From the NCBI RefSeq assembly GCF_905220565.1, contig NC_059410.1, positions 1,255,501 to 1,319,500 of the forward strand: a DNA stretch of 64,000 nt. The letters are read 5' to 3'. Under the pieces are notes generated by a model that saw only the letters and a program-made list of their open reading frames with translations, made no database searches and had not been told where the DNA came from. The translations under genes were made by a program, and so were the position numbers. Shown in pieces: positions 1 through 10,482 of the stretch (position 1 is the first letter of the stretch; each line of letters opens with the position of its first letter). This DNA comes from Melitaea cinxia (Eukaryota > Arthropoda > Insecta > Lepidoptera > Nymphalidae).

Positions 1-340
1 CATTCTTAAGTCTATCGCGACCACCATGCCCTATAGAAATATGAGCAGCATCAATAAGGTCGTAGATTTCCTCAGCCGGCAAAAATATTTGACAGGTTCT
101 GTGTTTGTAACTAATTTTTTTTATACCACAAACTTTAATGTGTTAGCGCGTAGCGCGTTTAATGCGTTGTAGTCATAGATATAGTAAAAAAAAGTAGATA
201 ATGCGCGGCCTTTGTTGTTAGTGAAGCCACAAAACTCGGCTCCTTCAAGTAAATACACGCGCTCACGCACACATATGCATCAAACTACGCTCATTTTCGT
301 AGTATGTCACGAGGCTTCATACAGTAACTTTGCTTATAAA

Positions 341-417
341 ATGCCGTCTTGTGTGATTAAATGGTGCAAAAACAATACCAAAGTAAACAAAAAATCTGAA
401 AGAATATCGTTTCACAC
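341..417 (+). pseudogene. THAP-domain first exon (partial)
   Basis: The frame opens with M-P-S-C-V-I-K-W-C-K-N-N and ends I-S-F-H before a consensus splice donor, gtaagt, at 418. MPxC-x4-C followed by a basic stretch and ISFH is the start of the C2CH zinc-binding THAP domain, a DNA-binding fold found in P-element-type transposases and in domesticated host proteins. The two N-terminal cysteines are residues 4 and 9. The exon ends in phase 2 (25 codons plus 2 nt), which is the phase the next block at 773 accepts. A longer upstream methionine at 212 is open but its extra residues do not look like THAP, so I place the start at 341. The downstream half is broken, so this is probably a decayed gene or a degraded transposon. 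It could still be a live first exon if a further exon exists. Confidence 0.62.
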
Positions 418-772
418 GTAAGTACATATAAAACTTTAAATTTATTGTTATTCCAAAATAATATTGAGGTTATTCGGAACTTATAATTTCAATGTCACGA
501 AATGACGTACCACGGGAATGTTGCCACTAGTTCTTTTTTTCAATACCCCAAAATGTGGGTAAGTAAATTGTACGCAATCAGAAAAATAAATAAGTAAAAA
601 GTAGACATAGTTATTGTTTTTTTTCTCGTGTTATTTTATGTTACATAAATTGAAAATAAAAAAATCAAAATATATTTATGAATTATTAACTCGTTTGTTT
701 TATGTTTTAACTTTTTACAATTTTTGAGTAAACTAAGTACCCATATTTTACTATCAAATTTCATGGTTTTAG

Positions 773-830
773 GTTTCCAACGAATATTTTAATAAAAGGT
801 GAATGGGTAGCGGCTGTAAGACTGAGAAAA
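773..830 (+). pseudogene. THAP-domain second block, interrupted
   Basis: After an acceptor (ttttag at 767-772) the phase joined from the first exon reads F-P-T-N and then G-E-W-V-A-A-V-R-L-R-K before TGA at 831. FP, the central W and the following basic residues are the expected middle of a THAP domain. The final C-x2-H zinc ligands and the closing AVPTIF-like motif are absent, because the frame stops or because a further donor (gtaaga at 816) ends the exon earlier. No third exon was recognised downstream. The 355-bp intron is unremarkable AT-rich DNA. Confidence 0.55.
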
Positions 831-1326
831 TGACCACGATTATGCTGGCCATGCGCATAAAGTCAATTTGATACGATTAGTGATTGAAAAATATTTGAAC
901 ATAAGACTACATCATATTAGTAAAATGCAAACAATGACGATGACTCTGAGTTCTAAGCGACAAAAATTTTAAAAATTTATACAACATAAAGGATTCTAGG
1001 TTTAAGAAAAATAGTTAAAATAAAACCGACTGCAAACTGAGAGAGATAATCAGAGGGGATAGGAAGTGTCCATTCATACGATTATCTTACGAATATATTT
1101 TTTTATTATTCTACCGATTTTTTGTTTTATTTTTATTAAATTTATTTAAAACTATAAACAGGTTTTTATTTTCACATACCCATTTTACCTATATTAAATT
1201 AATTGTTTAATAAAAATTTTAGGGACTTTTTTTAAAAGGTGTCAACACTTCACTCACTCACACATCTTTAAAAAAGTGGCTTCAGTTTTCTGTTCTAGGT
1301 GCGTTATCTACCTTTTTTTACTTGAT

Positions 1327-1506
1327 CTATGGTTGTAGTCTACTGTACTGTAATGATGTTTCCTTTTCATTAAATTTCGCGTCTTCCACATCCATTACAA
1401 ATTTTTCAAATTTTTCTTTTGTCATCACATTGAAATGACTATCTTTCATATCTTCCATCGCTAAAATTCTTTGCAAAAAGCCTTCTTTCTTTTCGTAGTC
1501 ACTCAT
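1327..1506 (-). pseudogene. KRBA2/integrase-like N-terminal fragment
   Basis: A 59-codon frame reads M-S-D-Y-E-K-K-E-G-F-L near the start, then V-M-T-K-E-K-F-E-K-F, then L-Q-Y-S-R-L before the stop. A short acidic/basic helical region followed by (L/M)TKEK(Y/F) and (L)QYxRL is how I remember the N-terminus of insect KRAB-A-domain-containing-protein-2-like proteins, which are integrase-derived and related to Ginger-type transposons. The expected continuation (KRYDVL...) is lost by a stop and no integrase catalytic core is present. Codon use is well balanced for such AT-rich DNA. The family assignment is from memory, so treat it as probable. Confidence 0.45.
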
Positions 1507-1596
1507 TTTTGTTCTAATATCAGCACGTTCTCCACTAATAATGAGTAATATAAAAGTTTATATGTGCGTTTGTCGTTATTTTTATTGACCACCTTA

Positions 1597-1807
1597 AATT
1601 TTTAAGAGTTTTGACTGATACAACCAGTCAAAACCACTTCTGACAGAGTCATTTAGTCAAAAGTACTTTTACCCAGCTCCATTGGGCAAAAGTACTTTTA
1701 ACTGTTATTTTAGTCAAAAGTATTATTGACTAAAGCAAATGGTCAAAAGTACTTCTGACTGATTTTGCTAGTCAATAGTGCTTTTGACTGGTTAAGAGTT
1801 TTGACTG
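1597..1807. repeat. 29-bp tandem array of 20-bp palindromes
   Basis: Units start at about 1626, 1655, 1684, 1712, 1741 and 1770, a period of 28-29 bp. Each unit is a degenerate version of the perfect palindrome AGTCAAAAGTACTTTTGACT and is separated from the next by 8-10 unrelated bases. A 16-bp direct repeat, ttaagagttttgactg, lies at both borders (1602-1617 and 1792-1807). No other copy was seen in the window. Confidence 0.8.
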
Positions 1808-1825
1808 CAACATATATATATTAAA

Positions 1826-1905
1826 CCCAGAATCGGGGCGGGAATCGAACCCACAACCCTCGGAGAAGAAAGCAGGGTCATTACAAACTGTGCCAACGGG
1901 CTAGT
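1826..1905 (-). repeat. tRNA-derived SINE family S2, head fragment
   Basis: The sequence carries 'gggaatcgaacccac', a complement-strand RNA polymerase III B box, and 'gtgccaacgggcta', a complement-strand A box. The same head occurs at 15.3, 38.2 and 57.2 kb. Only the tRNA-like head survives here. Confidence 0.7.
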
Positions 1906-1945
1906 TAACAGGATATTTCCTGCTGTGCGCTACCTCAGTTAAAAA
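1906..1945 (-). repeat. SINE family C, terminal fragment
   Basis: 'aggatatttcctgctgtgcgctacctcagtta' is the non-A-tail end of the family-C repeat seen complete at 54.05-54.33 kb. It abuts the S2 fragment on its left. Confidence 0.7.
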
Positions 1946-2371
1946 ATGTCTTTTTTTGTATTTTAATGTTAACTTTTTGTGTTTTTGACTTGAATGTGTA
2001 ACTTGTAATTTTTAACAATAGTTAAGTTACCGGGTTTGTTTTGTTTGTCACGCATGCTATGTCCCCTAGTAGACCCAATTGTACAAACCGTACCGACCGT
2101 AAGGTGGAACGGCGATTTAATTATAGGGTTGTCAATATTAACATACAGAACCTTAAAAACATTTTAATTATTTTCAACATTTTATTCAAGTTATCGATGT
2201 TTATACGATATTAATGCGATCAGCTTGAATTTAAATTAAACATTAAAGCCAATTAAAATTTTATGTGTAAGCGTTTCGATTATAAATATTAAAATTAGCA
2301 TTTTCGGTCGTCGGATTTTGTTAGCTGTTTAAAAATTACTGAGTAAGGGTTCAGGCATATTAGTGTAAACA

Positions 2372-2660
2372 CTAAATCAGAAAATTAGTAAAGGCACTTG
2401 TATGTTCATGTGAAATTAGTAGTTTAGTCCGAATTATAATCATTTTAAAGGTTACCTCTACCAAGGAGCTGCAAATGTCTTTAGTATTGTCAAGTCGTGT
2501 CAAGTTTAATATTTTTTTAATTTTCTCATGCTTAATGATGGTAAGAAAGTTTGCACGTTTCAGAAGAAATTCGGCGACAAGCATATCCGTCAACACACTG
2601 TTGAATAGTACAGCGTATAGGACCCTAATCGTGTGTCGTAATAATGTGTATTTACGCTTC
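2372..2660 (-). other. Unplaced coding-like frame
   Basis: A 101-codon minus-strand frame contains an amphipathic, charge-balanced middle section (for example L-L-K-R-A-N-F-L-T then N-L-T-R-L-D-N-T-K-D-I-C). A weak acceptor-like cag and a donor-like gtaacc near 2456 could bound an exon. I do not recognise a family, and the right end runs into a SINE. An open frame by chance is quite possible. Confidence 0.2.
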
Positions 2661-2993
2661 AGTCTATAATACCCCACTACTGGGCATAGGCCTCTTTCCC
2701 CATGTAGAAGAAGGATTAGAGCTTAATACACCAAACTGCCCCAATGCGGGTTGGCGGATATATTCCCTACTATGAGTAACGATCGCTATCAGTTGAACAT
2801 GATAACAACCGCGACCGATGGCTTAACGTGCTCTCCGAGGCACGGTGGGAAACCCACAAGGACTGCATAAACACCCAGACCACGGTATACACCTGTATGG
2901 CCAATACAAATGTTTGTCATGTGCGGGGATCGAACCCGCAACCGCCAGCGCAACAGGTACAATCCATGACTGTAACCGTTGCGCCAATGCGGC
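2657..2993 (-). mobile_element. SINE family B, near full length, with TSD
   Basis: The minus strand starts with a tRNA-like head (A box 'ttggcgcaacgg', B box 'ggttcgatcccc') and ends in 'cccagtagtggggtattatagactg', a tail shared by many lepidopteran retroposons. It is flanked by aataatgtgtatttacg (2640-2656) and aataatgtgtatttatg (2994-3010), a 17-bp TSD with one difference. The length of 337 bp matches the other long copies at 15.5, 48.8 and 52.2 kb. Confidence 0.9.
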
Positions 2994-3010
2994 AATAATG
3001 TGTATTTATG

Positions 3011-3344
3011 ACGTGATTATTATTGTGTGAAATTAACAAGCTTTAACAGCAAAGAATATTAGTGTTTAACTTTTTATTTAAGTTTTCTCATACAAAGTAA
3101 AGTTCAACCTTTCGTCACTAGATGGCGTTACATGATGATTTGCTTTGATCTATAACATAAGTCGTAGATATTTTTAACCTATATTTTTAATTTAAAGTTT
3201 GTATTAAAAAGAAATTAATAGCTAAAGCTTATTATTTGGTGCAGGATTACATAGATAATAAAGATGGTCTTATGACACTGTATTTCATGCAAGATATTAC
3301 TAATTTTGTATGAAAACACAGTTTATATATTTGTTTAAAAAGAG
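3011..3344. other. Unique AT-rich DNA
   Basis: I see no recognisable gene, repeat copy or RNA in this stretch. Confidence 0.5.
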
Positions 3345-3475
3345 TAACTGCGGGGTTCTTGTCGGTTCTGCTCTGCAGAATCTGCATTCTAAGCTGGTGG
3401 TAGCGTCACTATTGGAAACAATATTGTAAAATGATGATTCGAGGGTCTTTTGAAGCCTATTTATAATATGATATT
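3345..3475 (+). repeat. LINE 3'-end-like repeat, family J
   Basis: The sequence 'gagtaactgcggggttcttgtcggttc...' through 'gaagcctatttataatatgat' is the same family as the inverted copies at 13.03-13.2 kb and 60.04-60.19 kb. It resembles the 3' untranslated end of a lepidopteran LINE. No coding part remains. Confidence 0.55.
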
Positions 3476-3814
3476 TTGAAAAACTTTTTGAAGCTAAAAG
3501 GCTGTGCTAAGATGTTTCCAATACGACTTTTTCTAGATATACAGAAAGAAAAGAAAATACCAATAGCATTGAATAACTAGTAAAAGCCATTTCATAATTA
3601 CAGATGTACGCTCTAATTTTTTGATATGAACCAGAACACACTTTCACATTTTATCACCATTTCCATTTATCCGAACTTTTAATTGAATTGCAAATGTTAC
3701 TTGCTTATCGATGGTTAATGATCGTTCGGTTAATGGAAAGCCAATTGGTTTATCATAAACCACAGCTTTCACTTATTTTAATCATATCGTACTCACTAAA
3801 TAACTTCTCGTACA

Positions 3815-3995
3815 CCTAGAGCGTTAAGCAAGCTTACGGCCTGTTTGATGATGAACGATCACCGTAGCCTATGGACTTCTGCAGCGCTTGGAACATCACA
3901 AGCGTGTCGCTAACTCCAACTCCGTAATACCGCGTATACTTAGGAATAATGGCTGCCTTACTAACCACAGGATATCATATCAACAGGATATTCAT
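3815..3995 (-). repeat. Degenerate SINE family C copy
   Basis: Blocks such as 'caagcttacggcctg', 'gatcaccgtagcctatgga' and 'catcacaagcgtgtcgctaa' follow the order of family C but are heavily mutated, so this is an old copy. Confidence 0.5.
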
Positions 3996-5190
3996 AAGAG
4001 CAGCGTCATTTAGCAGATCATATAGATGTTTGGATGTCTGTGCTTTTGAATTGTGTGTTTTCTGTTTCTGGAATCTTAAGACAGAATAACATTGATCCGT
4101 TTTATAATAAGTTGAGTATTGCAGGTAATCTTTTACTCTAAGCTAGAGGCAATTGCCACTGTGCTTTATATTACAAAAAATTACAAAAATTCTCTAAAGT
4201 TAAAAATATTTTTCGACACAAAGACACTTTTCAAACAAATTATTTAGTTACCGTACTAAATGTAAGTGATTCCAGTAACTATATAAAAAGTGGTTTCAAG
4301 TAAAATACCAAGTAAAACCGGTGCATTTAAAAAAAAAGACCGTTTAAGCTCATTGAGGTATGAGGTAACCATAAGATTACAATAGATGTATAAAATATCA
4401 GATCAGGTAGCTTTACTTGAAAGGAAATCTGTGCGAGCGTCGGATATGACGTTGGAAGTATTCACACAGAGTCTAAAATCAAATCACTCGGCTTTATCAT
4501 AGACTAAGAAACGAAGATGTTGCACCAAAATTGTTTCATATTTATTCTGAAATGGGAGTAAAATTAAGGTGACTACGCTATGAAAGGTATGGTGAGTACG
4601 CTAATGAAATTTAGGAGTTAGCAATGTTGGCAGCCGGTGCAGTGGTGGAAAATTAGCTGATGCACTTGTGGTCGAAAGTTCTCCACACACGACAAATATT
4701 TGATAATCTTTCTTTGCAGAAGGGCCACCGAGTGTTAGGAATTATTTGTTTATACTGCCATTGATATTGTTTTGTCTATATCTATTAATGTGAATACTTA
4801 CATTGTTTTAAATGTAAGAAATCAACGACCTTCAGTGAGTTGAAAATTATGTGGCAATCACAAAACTCAATTACGAATGCTCTGATCACCAGGTAATGAT
4901 TTGCCGAGAGAAACATTTTACACAAGTTATGTAAAATGTGTCACGCTGTCAATCAGCATTCACTCGTTTACAACTTATAGTAACATATTAATACTGCTGA
5001 AAACTTCACACAAATAATTGTTAAATAATTAATCCTTATGCTGATGCTTACTTTACAGATAAGGTCAATGAATATAATATGAGCCTAGTATGACGAGGTT
5101 ACAATAATAATCTTCTACGTGTCTTCTTCACTCTACTTGACGAGGCATAATCGACCATGACTAAAAAAGCTTATAAGGTGTAGAAACATA
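3996..5190. other. Unique AT-rich DNA
   Basis: No gene or clear repeat is seen. A 9-bp hairpin (cattttaca ... tgtaaaatg, near 4914-4938) and an isolated tatataaaa at 4278 without an initiator are the only local structures. Confidence 0.4.
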
Positions 5191-5198
5191 CTCTAGAA

Positions 5199-5453
5199 CA
5201 GTGTTTCCCAAAGTAGGCGATTATGCCCCCTTGTGGGCGCTGCAGTACTAATGGGGGGCGGTAAAAGACCTAGAAAAAAAATGGTGGCGTTGTGTAGGGG
5301 CTTGGGGGGCGATTTGTCATTTAATCTATAAGGACTCTCGACCACAACTTGTGAACATCAACTAATATTCATTAAAAGAATGCTCAAAGGGGGCAATATA
5401 AAATAATTTATTATCTTAGTGGGCAGTGGACAAAATAAGTTTGGGAACCCCTG
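5199..5453. mobile_element. hAT-type non-autonomous DNA transposon (MITE)
   Basis: The element begins cagtgtttcccaaagt and ends aagtttgggaacccctg, imperfect terminal inverted repeats with the hAT-like CAG...CTG ends. It is flanked by a perfect 8-bp duplication, ctctagaa (5191-5198 and 5454-5461), the hAT hallmark. The interior is G-rich ('ggggggcgg' blocks) and has no coding capacity, so it must have been mobilised in trans. Confidence 0.92.
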
Positions 5454-5461
5454 CTCTAGAA

Positions 5462-6335
5462 GTATCACTTATTGTAATTTAAATTATAAACCATCGGATT
5501 TTTAATTATTTCAATGTTTCGTGATTACCTATCCCTACTATAGAGAAAAACTGCACTAGTGGTCCGTAATTTTTATCAAATTTTTTAACTAATACATGAA
5601 TAATTATTTCTGGATATTTACTTAATCTATGCCCGTGTAGGATGGTGTTCAAACCGGAGCCAGTTTGACGAGTCCCTTTTTTTTGCTCTGCGGCCTCGGG
5701 TTTTATTTGTGTGCATGTAACTCGTTTCTCCCCATGTGTGCGTGATCAGCTGATACGACAGCTGTGCGACGTTCGAATAGCCATGGAGATTTATGGAATT
5801 AATAGTATTTTATTGCATTGTATGTGGACGTTCTAGGAACCGAAGAAATGCTAGTATGAGATGGTGATGTTGTTAAGATAATTTTTGCGTCGAAGTTTTC
5901 TTTTGTAGATGTAAATACTGCAGTATGTTAAATACACTTAAATAATGTAGGAATTTGATATTATTTTTCGTGTCTGACGATCACGGGGTAACTTAAAACT
6001 GTTTTAAAGTTAAAGACATGTAATATACCTAATGGAGAAGTCCGTAGCAATACAATGGATGTAATAGAGCATACAAAGATTGCTCTGAATATCGATAGAT
6101 GGCGTAACGTGTGTTCTGTACCATAATATGTTCATGGTTCAATTTTATTAAATAAAGGTATCTTGAAATCTGATAACTTAGTAATATCTTTTTAGTAATA
6201 AAACTACTCTGTATTTTAAAAAGAAATATTTACGTGATTACACTTTTATTTATAATAAAGATTCTTATTTCCATTTCATATCGTCTTCACAGTGATCACA
6301 TAGTAGCAAAACGTAATAGATTAAGTTTTGACCTT
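5462..6335. other. Mostly unique DNA
   Basis: No gene is seen. A moderately GC-richer patch near 5640-5770 holds 'gtgtgtgcgtgatcagctgat', a motif echoed at 7.74 and 9.61 kb. The rest is plain AT-rich sequence. Confidence 0.4.
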
Positions 6336-6338
6336 ATA

Positions 6339-6480
6339 TATATATATATATATATAAACATTCTTTATTGCATTTAAAAAAAAAAAAAAAACATAATTAT
6401 AAGTCATTTTTACAAAGAATGTTGGCAAGGGCAAACTTATCTCTGTAAGAGATCTCTACCAGTCTACCTATGGTGGTGAG
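6339..6480 (-). repeat. (TA)n plus LINE 3' tail (L2-like)
   Basis: A TA microsatellite is followed by 'cattctttattgcatt' plus an A-run and 'aaacttatctctgtaagagatctct'. This is the complement of the '...agagat...taagt...caataaag' 3' tail that recurs at 33.6, 36.6, 54.0, 56.3, 59.5 and 63.1 kb. Only the untranslated 3' end is present. Confidence 0.65.
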
Positions 6481-6610
6481 AGTTTTCCTTCATAAAAGAA
6501 GACTGTGCCCAAAAATGGGATACTAAGGGATGTATACTAATGCATGGTGAACTAAGCTCCGATTCTATCCCAGCTGTGGGACGTTACAGGGTCAATCGTT
6601 ACTTGTCGTA

Positions 6611-8090
6611 ACACTAACTTTTAACATCTGAAGCTTTATAGAGTAGTACAATTATTTCTATCTAGAATCGACAAACAAACAGACAATACAAAAACATAAA
6701 TTATAATGAAAAATTTAAATAAATATTATATAAATAAGGTATATAAAAAATAATAAGCTTTTGATTGTAGTCGTAACATACTACCACCTTATGATCACTA
6801 CCAATAGATTTAAAAAAAAAGATCATATGAAAAAATAAACCTGATGACAGATGCTAGAATCAAGTCCAGACCACTTCATCAGACTGTCATTATCATTACT
6901 GTCTAGACTGAATGACACCATGAACAACGTGATGGATGTGTAATAGCTGTAGATTATAATAATTATTTTTCTAACGTAATGAATGAGAAAGTTTGTCGAG
7001 GAAGACGGATGGTAAAGAAGTTTTTACTATAGCAAGTGGCCAACCATTATACAATTGACGTTACAATTAGCCAAAAATAAAGCCTTAAATGTTCTAAGTA
7101 AACTAGCGAAGTTGATAGACGTTATTCAAATGTTATTCCATCTGAAATACAAACCAAAGTCATTCCTGTCGTTTACAATAACTTAAGAATTATGCCAACT
7201 TATAGAAAGAACCACATATATATGTACATAGAGTATGTGTGAAGCCAGGTCAGGATGCTAGTCAGTGTAATGGCTGATATGGATCTAGTTAAAGATCCGG
7301 AACGGTCTAAAGAATTCATGCATCGAACAAAACGCAGGACTAAACGTCATACATCAGTCAGGTCACAATTAAAACCGAGCACCTTGCCTCCCAGTGAGCT
7401 TTTGAAAAAGGAACGCGTTGACGACGAAAAATAAAACATATTTCCTTTCTCTCTCCCCCACATACACACATCATAGAGCTTCGATTATTGTTGTTCTACT
7501 CACACTAGCCTGCTATTTAAGTTTTCTAGAAGATCATATCATGAAGTAACTTTTATTCGAATTTTAACTGTATATATTAATAAATAAATATGAAATTCGA
7601 ATACATTTGAATGTGATATACGCTCTTTCGTTAGTAAAGTCATAACCTCTTGTACTTTTTTCGAAACCCTCTCATTACGTTAGGAACAGTCAACATCCTA
7701 TAGGTACGAGCACAATGTGAACACGGCCTGTTTATTTTCGTGCTCGTGTGTGCGTAGTCAGCTGATCGTACACGTGTGATAGTGTGCGTAATAAGTTCAA
7801 GTTTGATGTATGGTTCGGACGTGAGGTGATTTTAAAAGGTTTTTTTTATTGTATGCAAATTTATTTTTGTTACCGAGTGGTTATTATTATAATACATAAT
7901 GTTTTGTCCGACTTCGTTTGTTGTAAATTTCATTTGTTAGGTCCAGTTCACACGTGCACACATTAGAGTAACGGTACATTAAATATTTACATACTAATAT
8001 TATACTCTGTAGAAGAATGTATTGTAATTGAGTCATATATCACAAGAAATCTACATCTGATTAAAATATGTTATACTTGGATAACATTAA
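6611..8090. other. Unique AT-rich DNA
   Basis: No gene or clear repeat copy is seen. A CpG-containing patch at 7690-7770 includes 'tgtgtgcgtagtcagctgatcgtacacgtg'. A 60-codon frame after it (7784) has no recognisable features. Confidence 0.4.
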
Positions 8091-8094
8091 GATA

Positions 8095-8236
8095 TCGGAA
8101 TTTATTCCCTACCTCTCGAAAATCGTAATGACGACTAGTGCGTTTGTGAATTTTTTCGTCTACTTACGTTGTATTACTTGTCGATGTAATTGCAGTCGGT
8201 TTTTTTCATTTGCGAGCAAACACAATTATTATTTTT
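8095..8236 (-). repeat. Family I (MITE-like) end fragment
   Basis: 'tcgtctacttacgttgtattacttgtcgatgtaattgcagtcggttttttt' is the complement of the left end of the family seen fuller at 20.0-20.5 kb and 37.1-37.4 kb. Confidence 0.65.
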
Positions 8237-8969
8237 AGAATTTAGATTTTTGACTTATAATTTTTCTGAACTATTTCTTTATTAACGTATTAATTTTTAG
8301 CAAATAAATAATATACGTAGTAAAAAAAGACATGGTAAATATATTTTCTGGTACAGAACCTTTAAAATAATTTGACATCGATAAAGCACATCACTGTTTA
8401 GTATAAGTCACACATGAATTACACTCAAAAATTCATACATCAAAATCGACAAAAAATCGCCAACATACACGCACACATACAAGACACATAACCTTTAAAT
8501 TCAAAAATAGAATTCGACACAAACAACAGGAACATACTCGTATTACAATTAATTAATTCAACGTGCACAAGTCATAGATTTAATAATAAAGTTCTGCATT
8601 TACTGTTTGTAAAGATATAATCTGTAGACAGCATCTGAGATTTTATGTTGTATCAGTTATGTTTATTGTAATATGTGGGTTGTTATCTGTTATTTATTGT
8701 ATTAATAAAGTTATTTGCGTAGATACTACACGACCAATTTAAGTTGTAGGCCTTGTTGTAACTTGTACCGATTACGCGTTGAGTAAATCATATTGGACGG
8801 CTTACACTATTGTATTAATTGTTGGGCTTTCTACTAGAACTTTCGATGAAGGTTTATACAAAATAGGTTATAGTTGATTGAATTTTATATCCGTATAAAG
8901 TATTTATCTTTTCTTAAAATATAGAATAGATAGAATATATTACACATTCATACTATTGGATATTTTATA

Positions 8970-9150
8970 CTAGTTGTGCCCCGCGCTCTCACTCGCGGTA
9001 ATTCAAGAAAAAAAAGCCTATAGCCTTCGTCGCTAAATGGGCTATCCGACACAAAAATATTCTCTCAATTTGAACCAGCAGCTACTAAGATTAGCGAGTT
9101 TACGTAAACAAGCAGACTTTTAAGGTTTATAATATTATTTTAGATTTAGA
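8970..9150 (-). repeat. Helitron-like family G copy
   Basis: The repeat starts A/ctagttgtgccccgcg..., the complement of a 3' CTAG/T Helitron end with a short GC-rich stem just inside. It continues with 'gcctata...cgctaaatgggctatcc'. Related copies lie at 24.45, 53.35 and 60.66 kb. Assigning it to Helitrons rests on the end structure only. Confidence 0.45.
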
Positions 9151-10310
9151 ACTTTAAAACATACTATATCTGTATTAAGAAATATTTTTTGGAATTTTTA
9201 GACGTGAGCCGCATGAACTAGTTCAAAAAGATACAAAATTGGTTTAAAATATTCCATATACCAGTCTCAACTGGTTAAAATATTTCTTAGAAGGAGTGTG
9301 CTTTAGACCACACGGCTGAAGTAAAACTTCATAAGTTGCCTCTACAGTAATACACAAAACGTAACTCTCTCTCTTTCTATCTTCACTAACTTATATTCCC
9401 ACTCATCATCACACTTTTCGTAACGCTCTCGTCACGCATTCACCAGCTTTATCAAAAATTCACGACCATTCCAAAACGAAAATTCATTCCTTTGAATCCA
9501 ATATTTAAAATAAAACAGCTTCGTAACGCTATTACAAACGAACTTTCGAATATTTTTTTTTAAAAGAACGTCTCCACGGTCCGTCCTTGAAGTCATATGG
9601 GACGGGAACAGCTGATGCTACCTGACACACGCACACATCAACGCAACCGACCCATTCACGCACACACAACGCAACCGAAACACACAAACGCATCCTGCGC
9701 GTGAGTCTTTCGTTTTTAGCATCGCTGGTTAACATTAGTTTAATTTTATTGTTATACACGTGTTTTTAACTTTTTTTTTGTTTGGTGTGCGTGATTCCGG
9801 TTTCAATAAAGTATAAGTTTACTTGTATTTATAATAAATGCGATTTCAGGGCATAAAGTGTAGGAATTTATGATGTAACGATCTTAAATAAGTTAATATA
9901 CCATTTCGCGTTATGTAAGTAAAAATGTTTTAATATTATTTGACTTGAATGATTTATTACTTATTTATATTTTAATTTTTGAAAAGCTTATTACCCTTTA
10001 CGTTTAATTGTTCTGATTACGTGATAAGTTAATTTAATTACATTTACGTATAAAGGAAGTCGAAATACTTTGTAATAATGTGAGTATAACAAAACATAGT
10101 AAATTGATAGTTTGATGAGTTGAAATTACCCACTGGAACAGTTGAAGGTGTAAATATTATTAATACAAGGCGTTATCGTGTGAGGCGATACTTGTGTACC
10201 ATTTTAGTTAAAATAATTTTTTTGGCCGCTTGTTATTAGATTTAGTTTTGAAGATAAGTTACTTATTATTCATTTACAGTGAATTACATTAGTTAACATA
10301 GTTTTACAAT
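9151..10310. other. Mostly unique DNA with a GC-richer patch
   Basis: 9310-9440 (CT-rich, 'cttttcgtaacgctctcgtcacgcattc') resembles an interspersed sequence but has no second copy here. 9540-9700 is locally CpG-rich and open on the minus strand for 75 codons without recognisable domains. The rest is plain AT-rich DNA. Confidence 0.4.
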
Positions 10311-10315
10311 ATTTA

Positions 10316-10400
10316 CATACCGTGTAGTATGGAAATGGGCAGACTTATGGCTATTTAGCCATTCCGTCCAGGCAACCCAATTATCATTTCAATGTAGTGA
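10316..10400 (-). repeat. LINE 3'-end fragment (L2-like)
   Basis: 'atgggcagacttatggctatttagccattccgtccaggcaaccc' is the complement of the block at 18.84-18.92 kb ('gggttgtctt...atggctaa...agccataagtccgcccat'), a LINE 3' untranslated stretch. Confidence 0.55.
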
Positions 10401-10482
10401 AGACTACACAATATTTAGTTTCGCATTTTATCCTGAATGTTTGGTACTGCATCATATTGCTTAAACTATATGATGTTTGTTC

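Noticed and set aside
1597..1807. CRISPR array (regular palindromic repeats with short spacers)
   Set aside because: Spacers are only 8-10 bp, repeats are degenerate, and the DNA is from an animal genome. It is a minisatellite of palindromes.
4278..4320. TATA-box promoter
   Set aside because: TATATAAAA is present but no initiator, leader or GC change follows.
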